This document shows positions 1 through 13,497 of a stretch of DNA of 64,000 nucleotides, piece by piece. This stretch comes from Prinia subflava (taxonomy: Eukaryota > Chordata > Aves > Passeriformes > Cisticolidae), in contig NC_086253.1 in the NCBI RefSeq assembly GCF_021018805.1, forward strand, positions 9,488,735 through 9,552,734, read 5' to 3'. The notes under the pieces are model-generated. The model searched no databases. It was not told the DNA's origin and worked only from the letters and a program-made list of their open reading frames with translations. The first letter of the stretch is position 1. The number at the start of each line of letters is the position of its first letter. The translations under genes and the position numbers were made by a program.

Positions 1-266
1 CAAGAATTTAAACTATATTAATTTTCTGTTAACTCCCTGTGGATTTTTACAGCGTCCAAAATACTGTGATGACTGTAACTCTGGCTGTAATTTCAGTCTA
101 TTATTCATTTATCATGAATAAAAATCTATAAAAATACTGTCCTTTATGCAAGAAAAAATAAGAGGTGACTGGCAAAGGAGCAAAGTCCATTTGAAATGGC
201 TCTTTTCCACATTATTTTGAGTTAGTTTTGTTTAGAATGGCTATTTAAAGAAGCATTTATGAGCAC

Positions 267-310
267 AAAAAAAAAAAAAAAACCAAACCAAAAAACAAAA
301 AACAAAAAAG
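267..310. repeat. A-rich low-complexity tract
   Basis: A run of about 16 A is followed by CCAAACC and AAAAAAC steps. It could be a decayed poly-A tail on the plus strand, but I see no retroposon body upstream, so it is called simple low complexity. Confidence 0.7.
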
Positions 311-3300
311 GGAAGTTATCAACTTGGTCATTTCAAGTCAATATCTGCCTGAACACAGATTTCAACAATGTAGGATAGTTAAATGTAGCCAGTTCATCTG
401 GGGTCATAATATCTGAAATACATACTCTGGCATTCTTCAGGGAAACTAAATCCTGTAAATAGTGTAATTCTAAGTGTACATTGCTGCCAAATTGTCCAGC
501 AATGTTCTGAAAGCATCCTCTGTTCTCTCTCAAATTTCTATTGTATCTCACCTATACATCTCTTCAATTATTTAAAAATTAATCAAGGAAAATCCTGAGT
601 GTCAGCTCTACAATGAGGCTCAAGAGTCCACTATGATTGCAGAAAATATTCTGGTGACTTCTTAGAATTTCAGAGTGACAATTAATCTAACAATATGATT
701 GATATCCTACCTCTAATCATTTAGCTTGGGAAAAGCTAGCCAGATAATTTCAATGGTTTTCCAGGCCAGAAATGCCACTCTGTCTGCATAGCCTGAACTC
801 AGAACACACACTATAAAACTTCTTTCAATGTCTTCTTTTTACAACAGGTAAAATGTTTTGCTCAAATTTTCTTTTTGGAAACATCTAAATCTTTTGATGG
901 CTTGAAATTTTAAAGCACATGTAAAGACTGAGTGGAAGGGAAGAGGGAAGAGAAGTGCTGAACTTTAAAACTCAGATCTGCATGTGTGCATATACATAAA
1001 GAAACAGCTTTGTGTGGAGTGTCAAGTATAAATGTGTGTCTTTGTGTAAATATGCACTTTGTTGTGAAGGGAAACGCCACCATGATCCACGTTCACATCC
1101 ACTGAAGGCATGAATTACCCTCCTCTGCTACAGCCTCCTAATATTCTCTTCCAGATTTCTAGTCTTTTCCTACCATATTTCTGCATTTTTCTTTGCACAT
1201 TGTTACTTGCAGAAGTTTCTTTTTACAGTGGCCTGAAAGAAAATGAAATTTCCTAGAGGAAACATTCTTCATTGAAATTTGATGATTTACCCAAGCTGTC
1301 ATGTTTGATGCAGAGCTATTGAGATAAATTCTGGTGGCGGTGATGTTTTTGTCAGCTTCTCCTCCTGGCACCCTGACAGTCACTTCCATGGCTTGTAGGA
1401 GACACCAGAAGTCCTGGCAAGACCCAAGGCAGGCACATTACACCCCCAGACTTTTACAGGAGGAAAATCTTCTTGATTGTTCTGGATCTGTGACCTCACA
1501 TCTTTTAATGAAAAAATTTCAAACCTGAGCTTTTCAGTTATGAGCTGGAAGTTGGCCAACACCTGAAAAATCATGAATCTTGAGTGACAGCTTTTTCTAT
1601 GTTGTTTTGCTCCTCATATGCTACATTTTTCAGGTTAGAAGGAAGATCTGAATATAATCTGGATACTTACCAAACTTCTCTAGCTCCTTTCTCCTGATGT
1701 TCAAATTTAAAAATTAGTTTTTGTATTTCATCCTAAACTTTTATTTTCTTTTTCTTTTCACTAGATGAATTAAGATTTCTTAAAAGATAATTTGTTTAAC
1801 TTAATATTCCAACTTATGTTCAGAAAAGCAAAGAACAGGGCCATTAAAACCTGGATGAAACAAGGAATGCTTTAAGTAACCTATCATCAGAACAAAGCCC
1901 AAAAAAGCCAAAGACAACATTAAAAGTCGCCACACCAAAACCAAACCACAAAAGTGCTGGAAGCAAAGAGAGTATTGATTTTAAGTCACAAATTTATAAA
2001 GGTTTGTCACAACTTCATGTTTATTAGAAAAAATATTTAGATCTACAGCTGCTTATACCTGCATGGCACTGCAGTTCAAGTTCACTTCAAAGAATGTTAT
2101 ATCTGTTAAAAAAAGAGGAAAAAGACAGTATAACCAAATAAATATTCCAATATGCTGTGGAAAAAATTATCCTTTCAAAACTACTAAATAAAAGAATTTG
2201 CATTTCTCTGACTCAGTTGACATATCACACATTTCATCTAAGACGAAAGAACACTTAGCTTTGAAGAATAAAATAAACATTGCTAAATGAAAGCTTCCAA
2301 GAGTAAATTCCCCTGTGTTCCAGTAAGCTAGGATCTGAGTTTCATGGCTTGTTTCACAACAATCTGCTCAAAAATTACTAAAGATATTCTGTAATTTTTT
2401 AGACCAACGCATTCTCCTTGGCATAAAATGTAAAGCAGCAATGACAGTTTCTCCTGCAACAAAAGTAAAAAGGGTGGAAACAGAAGGAATAGGAAACTGA
2501 AGATAAACTGACAGCCTCCTATCAGATTACTTGGAATACTGGGTCCCACTGAGTTGGAAAAACAACTCTTAACATCATGGATCTGATCAATTTTTCCTTA
2601 ATTTCAGTAAGAATTTGGTAGGAGCAGTGTTGTTAGATAAGTTAAAATGATTGGAATATAAAAGTTTTTGTCGTCCTAAACAGAGAATGGCTTTGGATTG
2701 CCCAAAGGTTTTAACTTTGGGAACAGGTCCTTTAAGTTGCAAATTCATTTTTGGAGATAGCCTTTCATACCTGTCAGTTTTCTTGTTGAGAGGAAAAATC
2801 AAGGCATTTTCCTCCTGCAATTCTTAATGAGACAGCCTTGACATCTGAAAACTGGAGAAAACCTTTAATGGTTGTGAACCACTAATGACCAGGAAAGAGT
2901 TACTGGAATAACCTGACTTCCTTTGCAGAGGGCATCTTGCTTTAATAAAGTAGCACCAACTGTTCATTCTCTTCAGTTTTTAAAGTGAAATTATTTCCCA
3001 AGATTTTATCTGAATGTACAATAAGCACTACTCCTTTCTCTACTTTGTATTATGATTCATAAATACTTGGCTGCTCCAAAAGGAAGGTTTGAAGAGAGAA
3101 GAGGCTGAGTCTTGGCTATGATGAGTAAGTCAATTATGTGAAAAAAAAACAGACTAAACACATGGACAGATGTAGGTCTGTCCTGTTTGGGAAGAGCATA
3201 AGAGAGGAAAAAAATAATTTTCTTCTAGCTATTTATATATGTGTATGTGTGCCCGTGCATTTATGTAATTTTTTAAAATTTCATTACAAAGGTTCCTATC

Positions 3301-4845
3301 TGGAAAAGACACAAGACACAGAGATACCCATGAATACTGAAAAATTCACTGCAAAAAATGCAGTGTGAAAAAACTGGAGGTATTAACTTCCAGGCTGGAG
3401 TTTTGCAGGTGCCTGAAAATATATGTAAAGGAGATTAAAAGATATAATTCTTTATCTCAGAAAAACTTTGCTTAATATATAATAACAGTTAAAATTGTAA
3501 AGGAGATTTTTATCTGCTTATTTTTTTGTATCACATCCACCACTGGTACTTTGTGATCTGTCATAGAGGAAAGTGCCCCAGAGTGGTGAGAGATACTGAA
3601 TTACCTGAGATCAACAGCAGAGCTCTCCTGCAGTGCCTATCTGGGGACTTCTAGGGCAAAATTCTTCTAATTTCAGAAAACTTGAGTGTGAAGCAAATAT
3701 TGGCACAAACTACTGTCACTAGCAAATGAAAGCCAATTTTCCAGTATATCCATGCCTGGAACAGTAATTTTCTTATGCCTAAAGTAACAGATGATTTTCT
3801 AGGCCACCCTTGCCTGATGTCACAAGTGGGTGAATGACTGAGTGAGCCAGAGCCGGGTCTCATTCATCCTGAGAGTGGCAGGAGCGTTGGTGGAAGGTCC
3901 TTGATGAACCATTCAGTGCATGAGCAGCCAGGTAAAGCCAAGGACCAAAAAAGTCCATGGCAAAATGTGTCTTGATGTCAGCAGGTCTTGAGTGGTCTTT
4001 GATGGGCTTGAGAAGAGAGAAGGTGAAGCTGAGCCTTCCCGAGGAGAAATGTGGCAAAGGTTGAGCTGTATTTTTAAAGAGCTCATTTTTCATTTAATAA
4101 AGAGGTACTTTAGCTAAATCTCAGCATCTATACAGCATCCTCAAAACTCAGCTTGAGGGGTGGTCTGTGCACTCTCTTGCCTCATGATGCATCTGCTATG
4201 CTGACCCTTTCTGGGGACACTTCAGGCTCCTGTCACCTCTTTCCTGCTGCTCTTCATTTCTGCAGGGAAATGAAGGATTTATTGTACTGCTGCCTTACAA
4301 GCTGGAGCTGGAGACCACAGGGCAGCACAACTTCTTTATAAGTCCAGTTATTCCCATGAACATTTGGAGCCACTTTGTACCAATTCAGTACAATGTGGTA
4401 AATTAAAGTGTGGAAGTGCTGTCAAACTGCAGTAGGAATCCAAATCTAAATTTGCAGAAGGCAGGACAGAGCTAAGAGGCAACAGCAAAAGGAGGATTTT
4501 GTGTGAAATATAGTGACTTCTTTCCAATTCACAGATGTAGCAAAGAAATTTTAATAAAGGGTAGAGGATACTGAAAGAGGTTATTAATGAGAGCTGAATC
4601 TCATTAGGATCCCCTGCAAGTTCAGAGATCATTTCTTGGTTTTGTCAGCTCTCAGAAGCTCAGATGCTTCTGCAGAGCTCAAAGTATACAACGTGCAGGG
4701 TTTTGACAATCGGTTTCAGAAACAATAGCCCATCTTCTCAATTCCCAGTGCTTCCTTGCTTTTGTCATGCTGAAACGTCAGCTTCTCTTATGTTACTCCA
4801 ATTTGTGCATGCTATCCTGAAGAACGACTGGAATGTGACAGGTTT

Positions 4846-4892
4846 AATTTAGTTCAAAAATTTAGGGTATGACTTTAAATTTGAACTAAATT
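4846..4892. repeat. Short inverted repeat, 13-bp arms
   Basis: AATTTAGTTCAAA at 4846-4858 is the exact reverse complement of TTTGAACTAAATT at 4880-4892, with a 21-nt spacer. The arms are almost entirely A/T, so chance is a real explanation. No terminal target duplication suggests a transposon. Confidence 0.55.
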
Positions 4893-6142
4893 TTTATGCC
4901 TAAAAGATTGCACACAATTGTCCATCAAAATTCTCCCCTAGTCTGTGTGGAAGAAGATTATTAGAGCCATTTTTCCCTTTTCTACTTCGGTTCTTTATAT
5001 GGAAAAGTCATTGGCATGAATGTGGGAAAAGTGTAAATGGTTCTCAAAAAGAAGAAAGGCCTGTGAACTGAAAGGCAAATACAGGTGTTGATGAGACAGA
5101 GTGGGGAAAACATCTAGAGCAGAAAGAGTGTCAAGTATAAGAATATCAAATACAACCTCAGACCTGTCCTTAAGTAGTAGGGGATGGCCTGGCTGTCAAG
5201 TTTAAAAGGAAATTATGAGAGAAAATATGATTTATTGGGAGACATTCACCTAATCTGTGGAATTTTAATTATTGTAGCAAAGCCAACTGAATGAAATGCT
5301 TACTATGATAAATCCTAAAGATGAGGAGACATTTGAATTAAAAAAAAAAATGGAGGGATGCTGGACAAATATGAAAAAGTTGACACATGATGAGCTGACA
5401 CTTTAACAATCAAAGTGCCCATCTCCTCTGAAAAGTTTGGACTAGGTTTTAGGTAACTCTGTTCCCAGAAAATTTAAGGACCCTTTTCTGCATCTTATAT
5501 TAATTGGTCATCAATAAAATAGTTTAACACATATTTCCTGCATTTTTCTCATGATTTTAGGATTCTTTTCCTAATATTTAATTAAAATTATCATCTGTGT
5601 AACACTAGAATACACAGAAATGAATAGTGAGATGTTTCAGAAAATTAGCACCTAAAAATGCAAATAGCTCCTAACTCAAACACTGTTAGGGACAAATTCT
5701 TTGCTACCTACTTAATCAGATATCTTTGTTAAATTCTTATTTTGCTTCAGGAAATCCCAGCCCCTTGAGTGTAAACATACTCCAAGACAAATACTTCTCC
5801 CTGAAGATGATGGGGGTTTGATGCAAATCTATTAGAATCAAAATTGAGTGGTAGAAATAAATCTGTTCCAGTAAGGAATTTGGGAAAAATATCTCAGCTC
5901 AAGGACAAAATCTGGGTTTAGTATGAAAGAAAGGTGCATTTGTCACTGTCACCCTCCTTCGAATTTTAAGCAAGACACTAGGAAATATTTTGGGTTTGTG
6001 TTTTTATAGAATAAAAAATTCTGGAAAACTTACAAGTTTTGTAGGAGTTTCACTTTTATCCAGCCTGCACTGAGAATTTATATATTACCAGGGGTAAGAA
6101 GTCAGTTGTAGAGGTGGGAATCAAGTTATGTCTGCAGTTTAA

Positions 6143-6243
6143 ACACACACACACACACACATATATACATACACACAGGAACTACAATGTACAGGCAAGC
6201 CTTATAATAATGACAAATCACGTGTGTGTGTGTGTGTGTGTGT
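6143..6243. repeat. (CA)n and (GT)n microsatellite pair
   Basis: A (CA) run with an ATATATACAT interruption occupies 6143-6178. A (GT) run of about 11 units occupies 6222-6243. The two runs are complementary and about 45 bp apart, so they can pair as an imperfect hairpin, and each is a Z-DNA-type alternating purine-pyrimidine tract. Confidence 0.9.
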
Positions 6244-9200
6244 AACTATCTGTACACATACCAAAGTACAATTAACAAATATCACCAGATTATTCACAGT
6301 CATGGTTTGGGAGCCTTGGAAGCCAGACCTGTGCATCCACATGACAAATTTTAATCAAAACACAATTGTTGTAATAGTGTTCCTGCTACTTTAGGGACCA
6401 AGTGCTGTAAAAAAAATGCAGTTACAGTCTTGTTCTTTGCCGTGATTTATTGCAGTGTTTGAATATTCAGGAAGTTTTGCTAAGGGCAGAGCTCCCTGAC
6501 AAATGAACAACACAGCACAACGTGCTGACAGCTACTGAGGTATTTGTCCATCTGCTGACCCAGGGACACCCTTGTGTTTAGAAGGCTGGCAGCTCTTGAG
6601 TGATTATAATTACTCCTACTGCTTTGAATTGGACTCATTTCCACTCCAAACTGTACACATGGCTGGGAAGGTGACAAGTCACTGTTGTATCTTGAGTGAT
6701 TAAGTTCTAGTCAAGGATAACGACAGTAATAATGGGCTGACAAGAGAATCTTCCACATAAATAAGAGTAGTAAAATCAACAGTGCTGTCAGCCTACTAGC
6801 ATAGTTTCCTGCATGGAAATTTCAGAGCCTGAGATGAGCAGAAAGGAAATAAACAGCCATCATGTTTACTACCCTGTCCCACATTAAACATCTGCTCTAC
6901 AATAGCTTCATTTATCTGCTATTGGTTTTACACGATGGTGCAGCAATTACTTGGGCATTGCTCCTCTGAAGAATTGCTACCCAGCCTCCTCAAATGCAAC
7001 AGCATAATTGGGATTTAGAAAAAGATAAGAAGCTTATATAAGTAGTAAGGTACTGTCAAGTCATATACATAAGCCACACATGTAAGAAATATTTACCCCC
7101 ATGTTTTCAGGCACAAATAAAATATCACATTACAGCAGCCAGAAAATTACTCCTAGGTTTGTACATAGCTGTTTTTCAAGTATGTCCCTAAATTTGATGC
7201 TGAGCCATGTGAGAGATAAATAGCATAACTGAAATTCTCTGTGCTTCAATGTGGTTGTTTGTGTGCTTCTCTCATTGTTTTTATCACCAGAAATGTGATA
7301 ATTACCATGATGTCTCAGAGCTGGATGTCTAACGTGTCAAAAGAAGAGAGCACTGACACATGGAATGGGTCAAACCCAAATGTTTCTGTTGAGGTTAAAA
7401 AAATCTGACATTTTGAAAAATTCAAGGAGTCTGGTAGGAGGTTTATAAATATGTGTAAATAGAAATTATTCCTTTTTACCAACGCCATCAGAAAAAGATA
7501 AATGGGGAAGTATTTTTGGGCCAACAGGTTACACAGCCTGCATGTGGAAGTACCTGCTTGTGGCAAGTGTTGCTACTTTTCCACAGTCACCAAATGACTC
7601 TGGTTGCTTGTTTCAAGGTATTTGAGCCATCCACATTATCTTTACTCAGGACCCTGGAGTGAGAATTTGTGGGTTCTGATGAAATTTAACATTGTATGTT
7701 AGCCTCATATACAGGCAGGACCTAAATATGACAGCAACATCAATGTGTTATAAAAATCATCATAAAATCTTACTGTAGATATCAAGAGACTCCAACTGAT
7801 TTTGCAAGGATTTAAAACCAGACACTGGAGATGGGAGTGTAAGACCCTTGGTCCTTCCTAACAAAAATGAAGCACAGATAGAAGTGACCATGCTGGGACT
7901 GAGCTCCTTCACTGCTTCCAGACCAGTGTGAGGCTGCATTTCAGTGACACAATATTGCTGACACCCAAACTTCAGAGAATTACAAATATCTCCTCTTGAG
8001 ATCTTTGTTCCTGGGCATCCCAGCTGAGAATGTTCTGGGCTGACTTTGTGTTCCTCCAGTTAATGGTATTGGGACTCAAGGCAGATTTGTAGCTGATTGA
8101 GAAGAGTTCTAATGAATGTCAATGAGTGGAAGAAATTCTTATTACAATGCCAGTTGCTACCCCAAATCAAAGTTTCCTCCATGGCTTGTTGCAGAATTGA
8201 TTTTGTATGTGGTTCTGGTATCACCAAGACTTAGAAGAGAGATATTTTTTGGAGTCTTTGGAGTCTAACTGCAAATGAGCCAGTAATGAGCTGTAGCTAT
8301 AAACTTTAATAGAATTTATATGTAGAATTCCAACGTAGTTTTCCATTGTAAAACAAATCCACAGAATAGTGGTTGGTGGTATTAACATCATTCTTCATTA
8401 ATCTCAACTGATATGAAAGTAACATGCTGTTGGTCTTTTCCAGATGAGCTTTTGTTGGATGCACTTTAGAACAGCTCTATATTTTCACCTTGCTTCCAGT
8501 AGCATTGCACCACTCATTCTTGAGAAGAAGAGATTAAAACAGAAGGGGAAAAAGAGAGAGAATGTGTCAGATGCTGATAAAGATAAAATACCTGCTTTGA
8601 GATCCTAAGGAACCTGTCTGCATGAAAGTCACCCCCTTTATTAACATCCTGAGCCTTCAGATGAGATGGTGAGGAGATGATATGAGACCACGGTGTCAAA
8701 GTAGATTCTAAAACTTCATTTTGCTAGGGTTGGAGCTGGCAAGAAATCAGATGCTGAAATGAGGCTGGGTTAGGGATTTGTGAGGAGTTAAAATTCCAGC
8801 ACCGTGGGAGACACTTTCTCTACATTTTCCATCCCAGTTGCACTTGCAAGATAAGGCAAACGCTTACAGATGAATGACTGCATGTATAACATAAGTACCC
8901 TCAGATTTAAAATTATCTATCCATGGATAGAATTCATTTTAGCTTTGCACAACAGAACATTTCCCTCTCTAATATTCAGATGCAGAAGGAAGCCACACTT
9001 AGGCATGTGTGTCTAAATCATCAGTCTTTTTTGCAAATAATCAAAATGCAGAAGGAATGGGTGAGATAAGCACCAGAAAAATCCACAGCAACTGTTAGTT
9101 TTCTCCCTTTTTCAGTGAAATCTGGATTGCTGGATTTGGCCAGCAATGTTAGTTACATTTTTCCTAATTGGCAGCCAATCAAAATTATTACTACACTTTT

Positions 9201-11482
9201 GAAGACAGGGGAAAAAAGAAAACATCTGATGTTTTTAATTTCTCAAGCACAGGTCATTGTTAACAAGTGTTCTCAAGAGCAAACAGCTTTGCTCTAACCA
9301 CAAAACCCTTGTTCTTCATTAGATTGTACAAATAAGAGACTCACACTCTCCATTTGCTTTCTCTGGCAGCCAAGAATTGCAATGATCAGATTCACAGAAT
9401 TTCAATGGCTTCAAATGTAATACAATCAAGTGCAGACCCTTTCCACTATTCAAATTTTTTTGTGATCTGTTTATTTCTTCTTTGGCCTTTAGCTGCCTAT
9501 AGTGTGTGAAAAAATAAACTCACTATTCTTGTTTGGTTTTCTCTCAGTAATTGTTTGGGCATTTTATTTTCAACACTTCTGCTAACTCTCGATACTACTT
9601 ATGCAGAATCACTGCTAGAGTGTTAGTACTGCCTTTTTTTTTTTCTCAGCATTGTACCTAAACCTTTATGCCTGCTATTTTTCAATGTCTCCATTACATT
9701 TCAGTTGAAAGATGTTTTGTGTGTCTGAGACCCACTTATCACAGCAGAATTGGGATCTGCCTATCCCTTTGTGCAGCTTCCTCTGAAGTGAATGCCTGGA
9801 TCAAGGGAATAAGTAGGAGTTTTATCCTTCATGTTGTTGGGCTTAAAATTTAGCTCTACATGTTGTTTCTCTTAAAATCTTTTGTGTGTAGTTCTATCTC
9901 TATCCAGAATAATATGGAGTAACAAGTCATGTTGGTCATTTTTCATTGAGGCAATGAAGTGCTACTAAGAAGAAGAAATCCAGTGAATATATTTTAAATT
10001 TCTAATCAAATTAGAATTTTTTTCCTATTAGGTCTTCCTTTTCTTCTGTGCACTCTGCCTCATTAAATCCAGCTGCAGGAGCAGATTCATTATCCCTACT
10101 ACTTGTTATTTGCATGAATTTTCTTTATGGGCTGAAATGTCTTAATAATGGGTGTGTATATTTACTGTAACAAATAGTTTCATCAGTAACATCACAGGTT
10201 CTGGATATACTGTTTTTTGCACAGGCATCAAAACCAAGCATCACAAATTACTCATAAAGTTTTTGTTTTTTAGATAATATTTGAATAGGGATCAGGGATA
10301 GCTGCACCACCAATTCACCCTTGATTTCCACATGGATGTTCTCCTGAACAGCCTTCTCAAAGGGATGGGATGAAAAGTTAATTTGATCTTTTTTACCGAT
10401 ACTCCCAATAATTTTGTTTTGTGGTCCTGGTAGAAAACTCTCAAAAACTCATCTCTCACTATTGTTCAGCATTATACTTTTCTTTTAGCCTGAACACATT
10501 AAAAATTTAGGGGTACAAAAATGACAGGAAAGAAATAGCTCAATATTACAATTTTAAAATATTTGGCTCTCAAAAAGATCTCCAGAATTCTGAGGACAGT
10601 CTATTTGTTTATTTTTTGTGTTCCTCCCTCAATTGGTTCATTCTTCCATTCCAGTGGGAATGTTGTTCATAAAGCCACCAGCAGAGCTTTCTTTCATGGA
10701 AGTGCTGGCAGCAGAAAAAAAAAAACCTCTCAACTTTCTCTGCTGGGTTTCTCAAGAAGGGTGATAGTGACACAAAATTCATTTACATTTAAATATTTTC
10801 AATTTTACAGTTGAACTGGCATTAGACACTGGGGTTAGAAAGGGTGAAAAGGGAAATACCCAGAATGAAGAGAGGTGAGAATATTTTTGTGATGGTGATA
10901 ATGAATATCTAACTTGAGTGAAAAGCACCCTGCAGATGGAAAAAAACCCCATAGTGCTACAGGAGAGCTTGATCAAGAGTTGCACATCCTTACAAAAATT
11001 ATCTTGGTGCTGCTATGGGCACCATATTGTGAAAACAGATAAAAAATGAGACTTCAAAGCTTCAGGTGGTGTAAGGTTCAAATTTGCCCTCCAACAGGGA
11101 GAGAGGCAGTGCATTAAGCTGTGCCAGCCCTTGCTAGGAAATGCCTCAGAGGTTCCAAGCAAATCCCTTTTTTCCAAGATGGGATTTTGAGGAGCTCCAC
11201 TGGATATACAGAGATTTGTGCAGTGTGGAGTAGGTGCAGGTGAAACAAAGACATGGAGAAAGTACAAAAATCTTTCAGAAGGATGGTCAGGATGGAGTCC
11301 AAAGCAGCCAGAGGCACATGAGGGAACTTGGTTCTACACTGAAAATCACTGATGTGATGGCAGACCCTTGCTGTTACAGTGACTAGCTGGCTCTCAGGGG
11401 ATTTACTGCTTATATCAAAATGGTAAGCTGGTTTCCTGGTTAGCAGTCTTCAAAAGTTATTGATGGAATGAATTCCAAAGAA
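6244..11482. other. Non-coding DNA, no gene seen
   Basis: No recognised exon, RNA gene or mobile element. The open frames present are at most 84 codons and unrecognised. The stretch 6430-7030 has a mixed, non-repetitive composition with several TAAT-core motifs and may be a conserved non-coding element, but this cannot be judged from one sequence. Confidence 0.55.
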
Positions 11483-11580
11483 TTTTGTTTTGTTTTGTTT
11501 TGTTTTTTTGGTGTTTTTTTGTGGTTTTTTTTTTGGTTTGGTTTTTGGTTTGGTTTTTTTTTGGTTTTTTTTCCCCCCCC
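11483..11580. repeat. T/G-rich low-complexity tract ending in a C run
   Basis: Begins as TTTTG pentamers (about four), passes into T runs broken by GG, and ends in a run of about eight or nine C. This is almost pure pyrimidine plus G. Such tracts are slippage-prone and the length here may include assembly error. Confidence 0.85.
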
Positions 11581-13497
11581 TAGTAAACTTGTATCTGTCC
11601 TCTATCTAAATCATAGGTGAAATGACATTTTAATGACCTGTCACCAGCTGTTTGGGAGCATTTGCTATCCCTGTATTTTTTCATGGACCAGAAAGAAATG
11701 TTATCTAATCAATGAATATCCAATTTTAGTAAGAGGAAAGATATACCTGCCATGTATCGTGAAAGATGCAAAGTGCCAACAGGATCAAGAATGATGCTAT
11801 CCTCCAAAAGTGTATCTCCTTTTCTTCACCTGAGTTTTAAACACATTTCAAAGTTAAAATTAAAATTTTCAATCTGTTACTTCACACTTCATAATAAACA
11901 CTCTGAATAAATGGCAGAAAAAGAACTTCAGAAGTACAAAGGAAAGCAGAAAGAACAAATTACGTTGCTTAGGAACTATTTTTATCTTGCAGGGGAACCA
12001 GAGCACTGAATGCTTTATACATCAAGAACAAGTTGCTGCCTTGAGGAACATGTGTTTTAAAAAAATTTCTGGGTGTTGATTTTCAGGTCTAACTTGCACC
12101 GTATTTACCTTGAGATGAGCAGAGCAGTGAGAATAAAAGAGAGAATCAGCAAACACTGAGGGGTTCTGTGTCCTGTGCAGTGTCTGCCCTGCCACAGGTG
12201 CCCTCAGAGCCTGCTCAGCTCTTTGGAGTCTCCACTGAGCCCCCAGCTCCAAGGAGCCAGCCTGCAGTGACCAGCACTGTGCCTGTGCCTGCAAGAAATC
12301 CTGTCTGAGGCAGCTCTGGCCTGCCCTGGGCTCCCCAAAACTGGTGTTCCCAAGTCAGGAGGAAAGCATGGATGGTGTCCAGGACCAAGGAGGGGTGCTC
12401 AGCACAGCTCTGGGCTGCCAAGGAACTCTGCACCTGCTAAAAGCTGCTGCTCTGTCTTCCCCTGCCAAGTGTCTGCTGTCCTGGGAGGTAAAACCTGCCT
12501 GGCTAAAATCAAGGTGGGAAACTGGGAAATATTTTCTAGTTAGTAGCAGGCTTTTAAGTCTTGCCAGACTCTGCAATACCATGATATTTCAACCTCAGCA
12601 TACCCTGGAACAGCAATAAACTACAGTAGTCATTTAACAAATCACACTAAGAAAGAATACAATTCTATCTCCGGGAAAGCTTCCCATCATTTTGTGCACC
12701 TTCTTACAAGCACTGACTAATTACAACTTTGACATGCATGGGCCTAGGTCCAAATAACTGAGCAGGCTGTCAATTTTCAGAACCCTGATTAAGTGAAGCC
12801 AAATGTCTGTATCTTCTTCCTCAAACTGGCTTAAAAACTTAAAGCCTAAGGTAAAACCACATTACTATACTCCTTTTGAGTACCCAGTGGCCTAGCATAC
12901 ACATAAGACCTCAAGAAGAAAACATTTAAAATAAGTGATTAAGAGTAAGTAAAGTAAATTTCAGTAAAGAAATTTCAGTACTTTTAAAAGGTCTTTTAAT
13001 TTTTTTCATATGAACATGTAAAAGAGATTCTACTCTCATAAGAACTGTTCAAATCGCTTCCTGGCAAAGAGGGAGCCTTATCTAGCTTTTTTCACTGTAG
13101 CATTTCAAAAAAATGATAAGAAAAGTGCTTTATTCAACTAAACTATCTTCTAAAAACCTTCAAATATCTAAGAGAGACATCTTATATAACTTTATTAGGA
13201 AACTGATTGTCTGATATTCAAAATAAATTAACTTCTGTGGATTTACCCACAAAAACAAAAAGTGCATTTATGTCAAACAGTTTTAAAACATGAATGCCTG
13301 ATTTTTTTCTGTGTATCTCGTTGAATACTAATGGTTTGGAGACAGCACAATAAATTGGCACTGGTTTAGACACAATTGTTGCTATAACAATTGTTTTCCA
13401 TTGTAATTGTTCTTGCCTGTTCCCTTGCAGATCATGTTGCCAGTCCACGCTTTTACTGTGCCCAGGATTCCTAGTGCAGCAGTCAGAGGCTAACAGG
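11581..13497. other. Non-coding DNA with a GC-richer patch
   Basis: The flanks are AT-rich and featureless. About 12,160-12,520 is clearly richer in G and C. It keeps overlapping frames of 72-91 codons open on both strands (12,022-12,294 minus, 12,344-12,619 plus, 12,355-12,582 minus). Open frames on both strands together point to low stop density from composition rather than coding. No protein family is recognised. Confidence 0.5.

Larger units (their letters stand above)
1..6140. other. Non-coding AT-rich DNA, no gene seen
   Basis: No exon, RNA gene or recognisable transposon was found. Open frames are short (at most 94 codons), frequent on both strands and without recognisable domains, as expected by chance. 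A poly-A/CAAA tract sits at 267-310 and a 10-bp A run near 5341. A short AT-rich inverted repeat lies at 4846-4892. Base composition and the lack of CpG are those of an intergenic or intronic vertebrate region. Confidence 0.6.

Noticed and set aside
1159..1389. 76-codon minus-strand frame with an orderly looking N-terminal half
   Set aside because: No recognisable domain, it overlaps other frames of similar length, and I could not define splice sites that would make it an exon.
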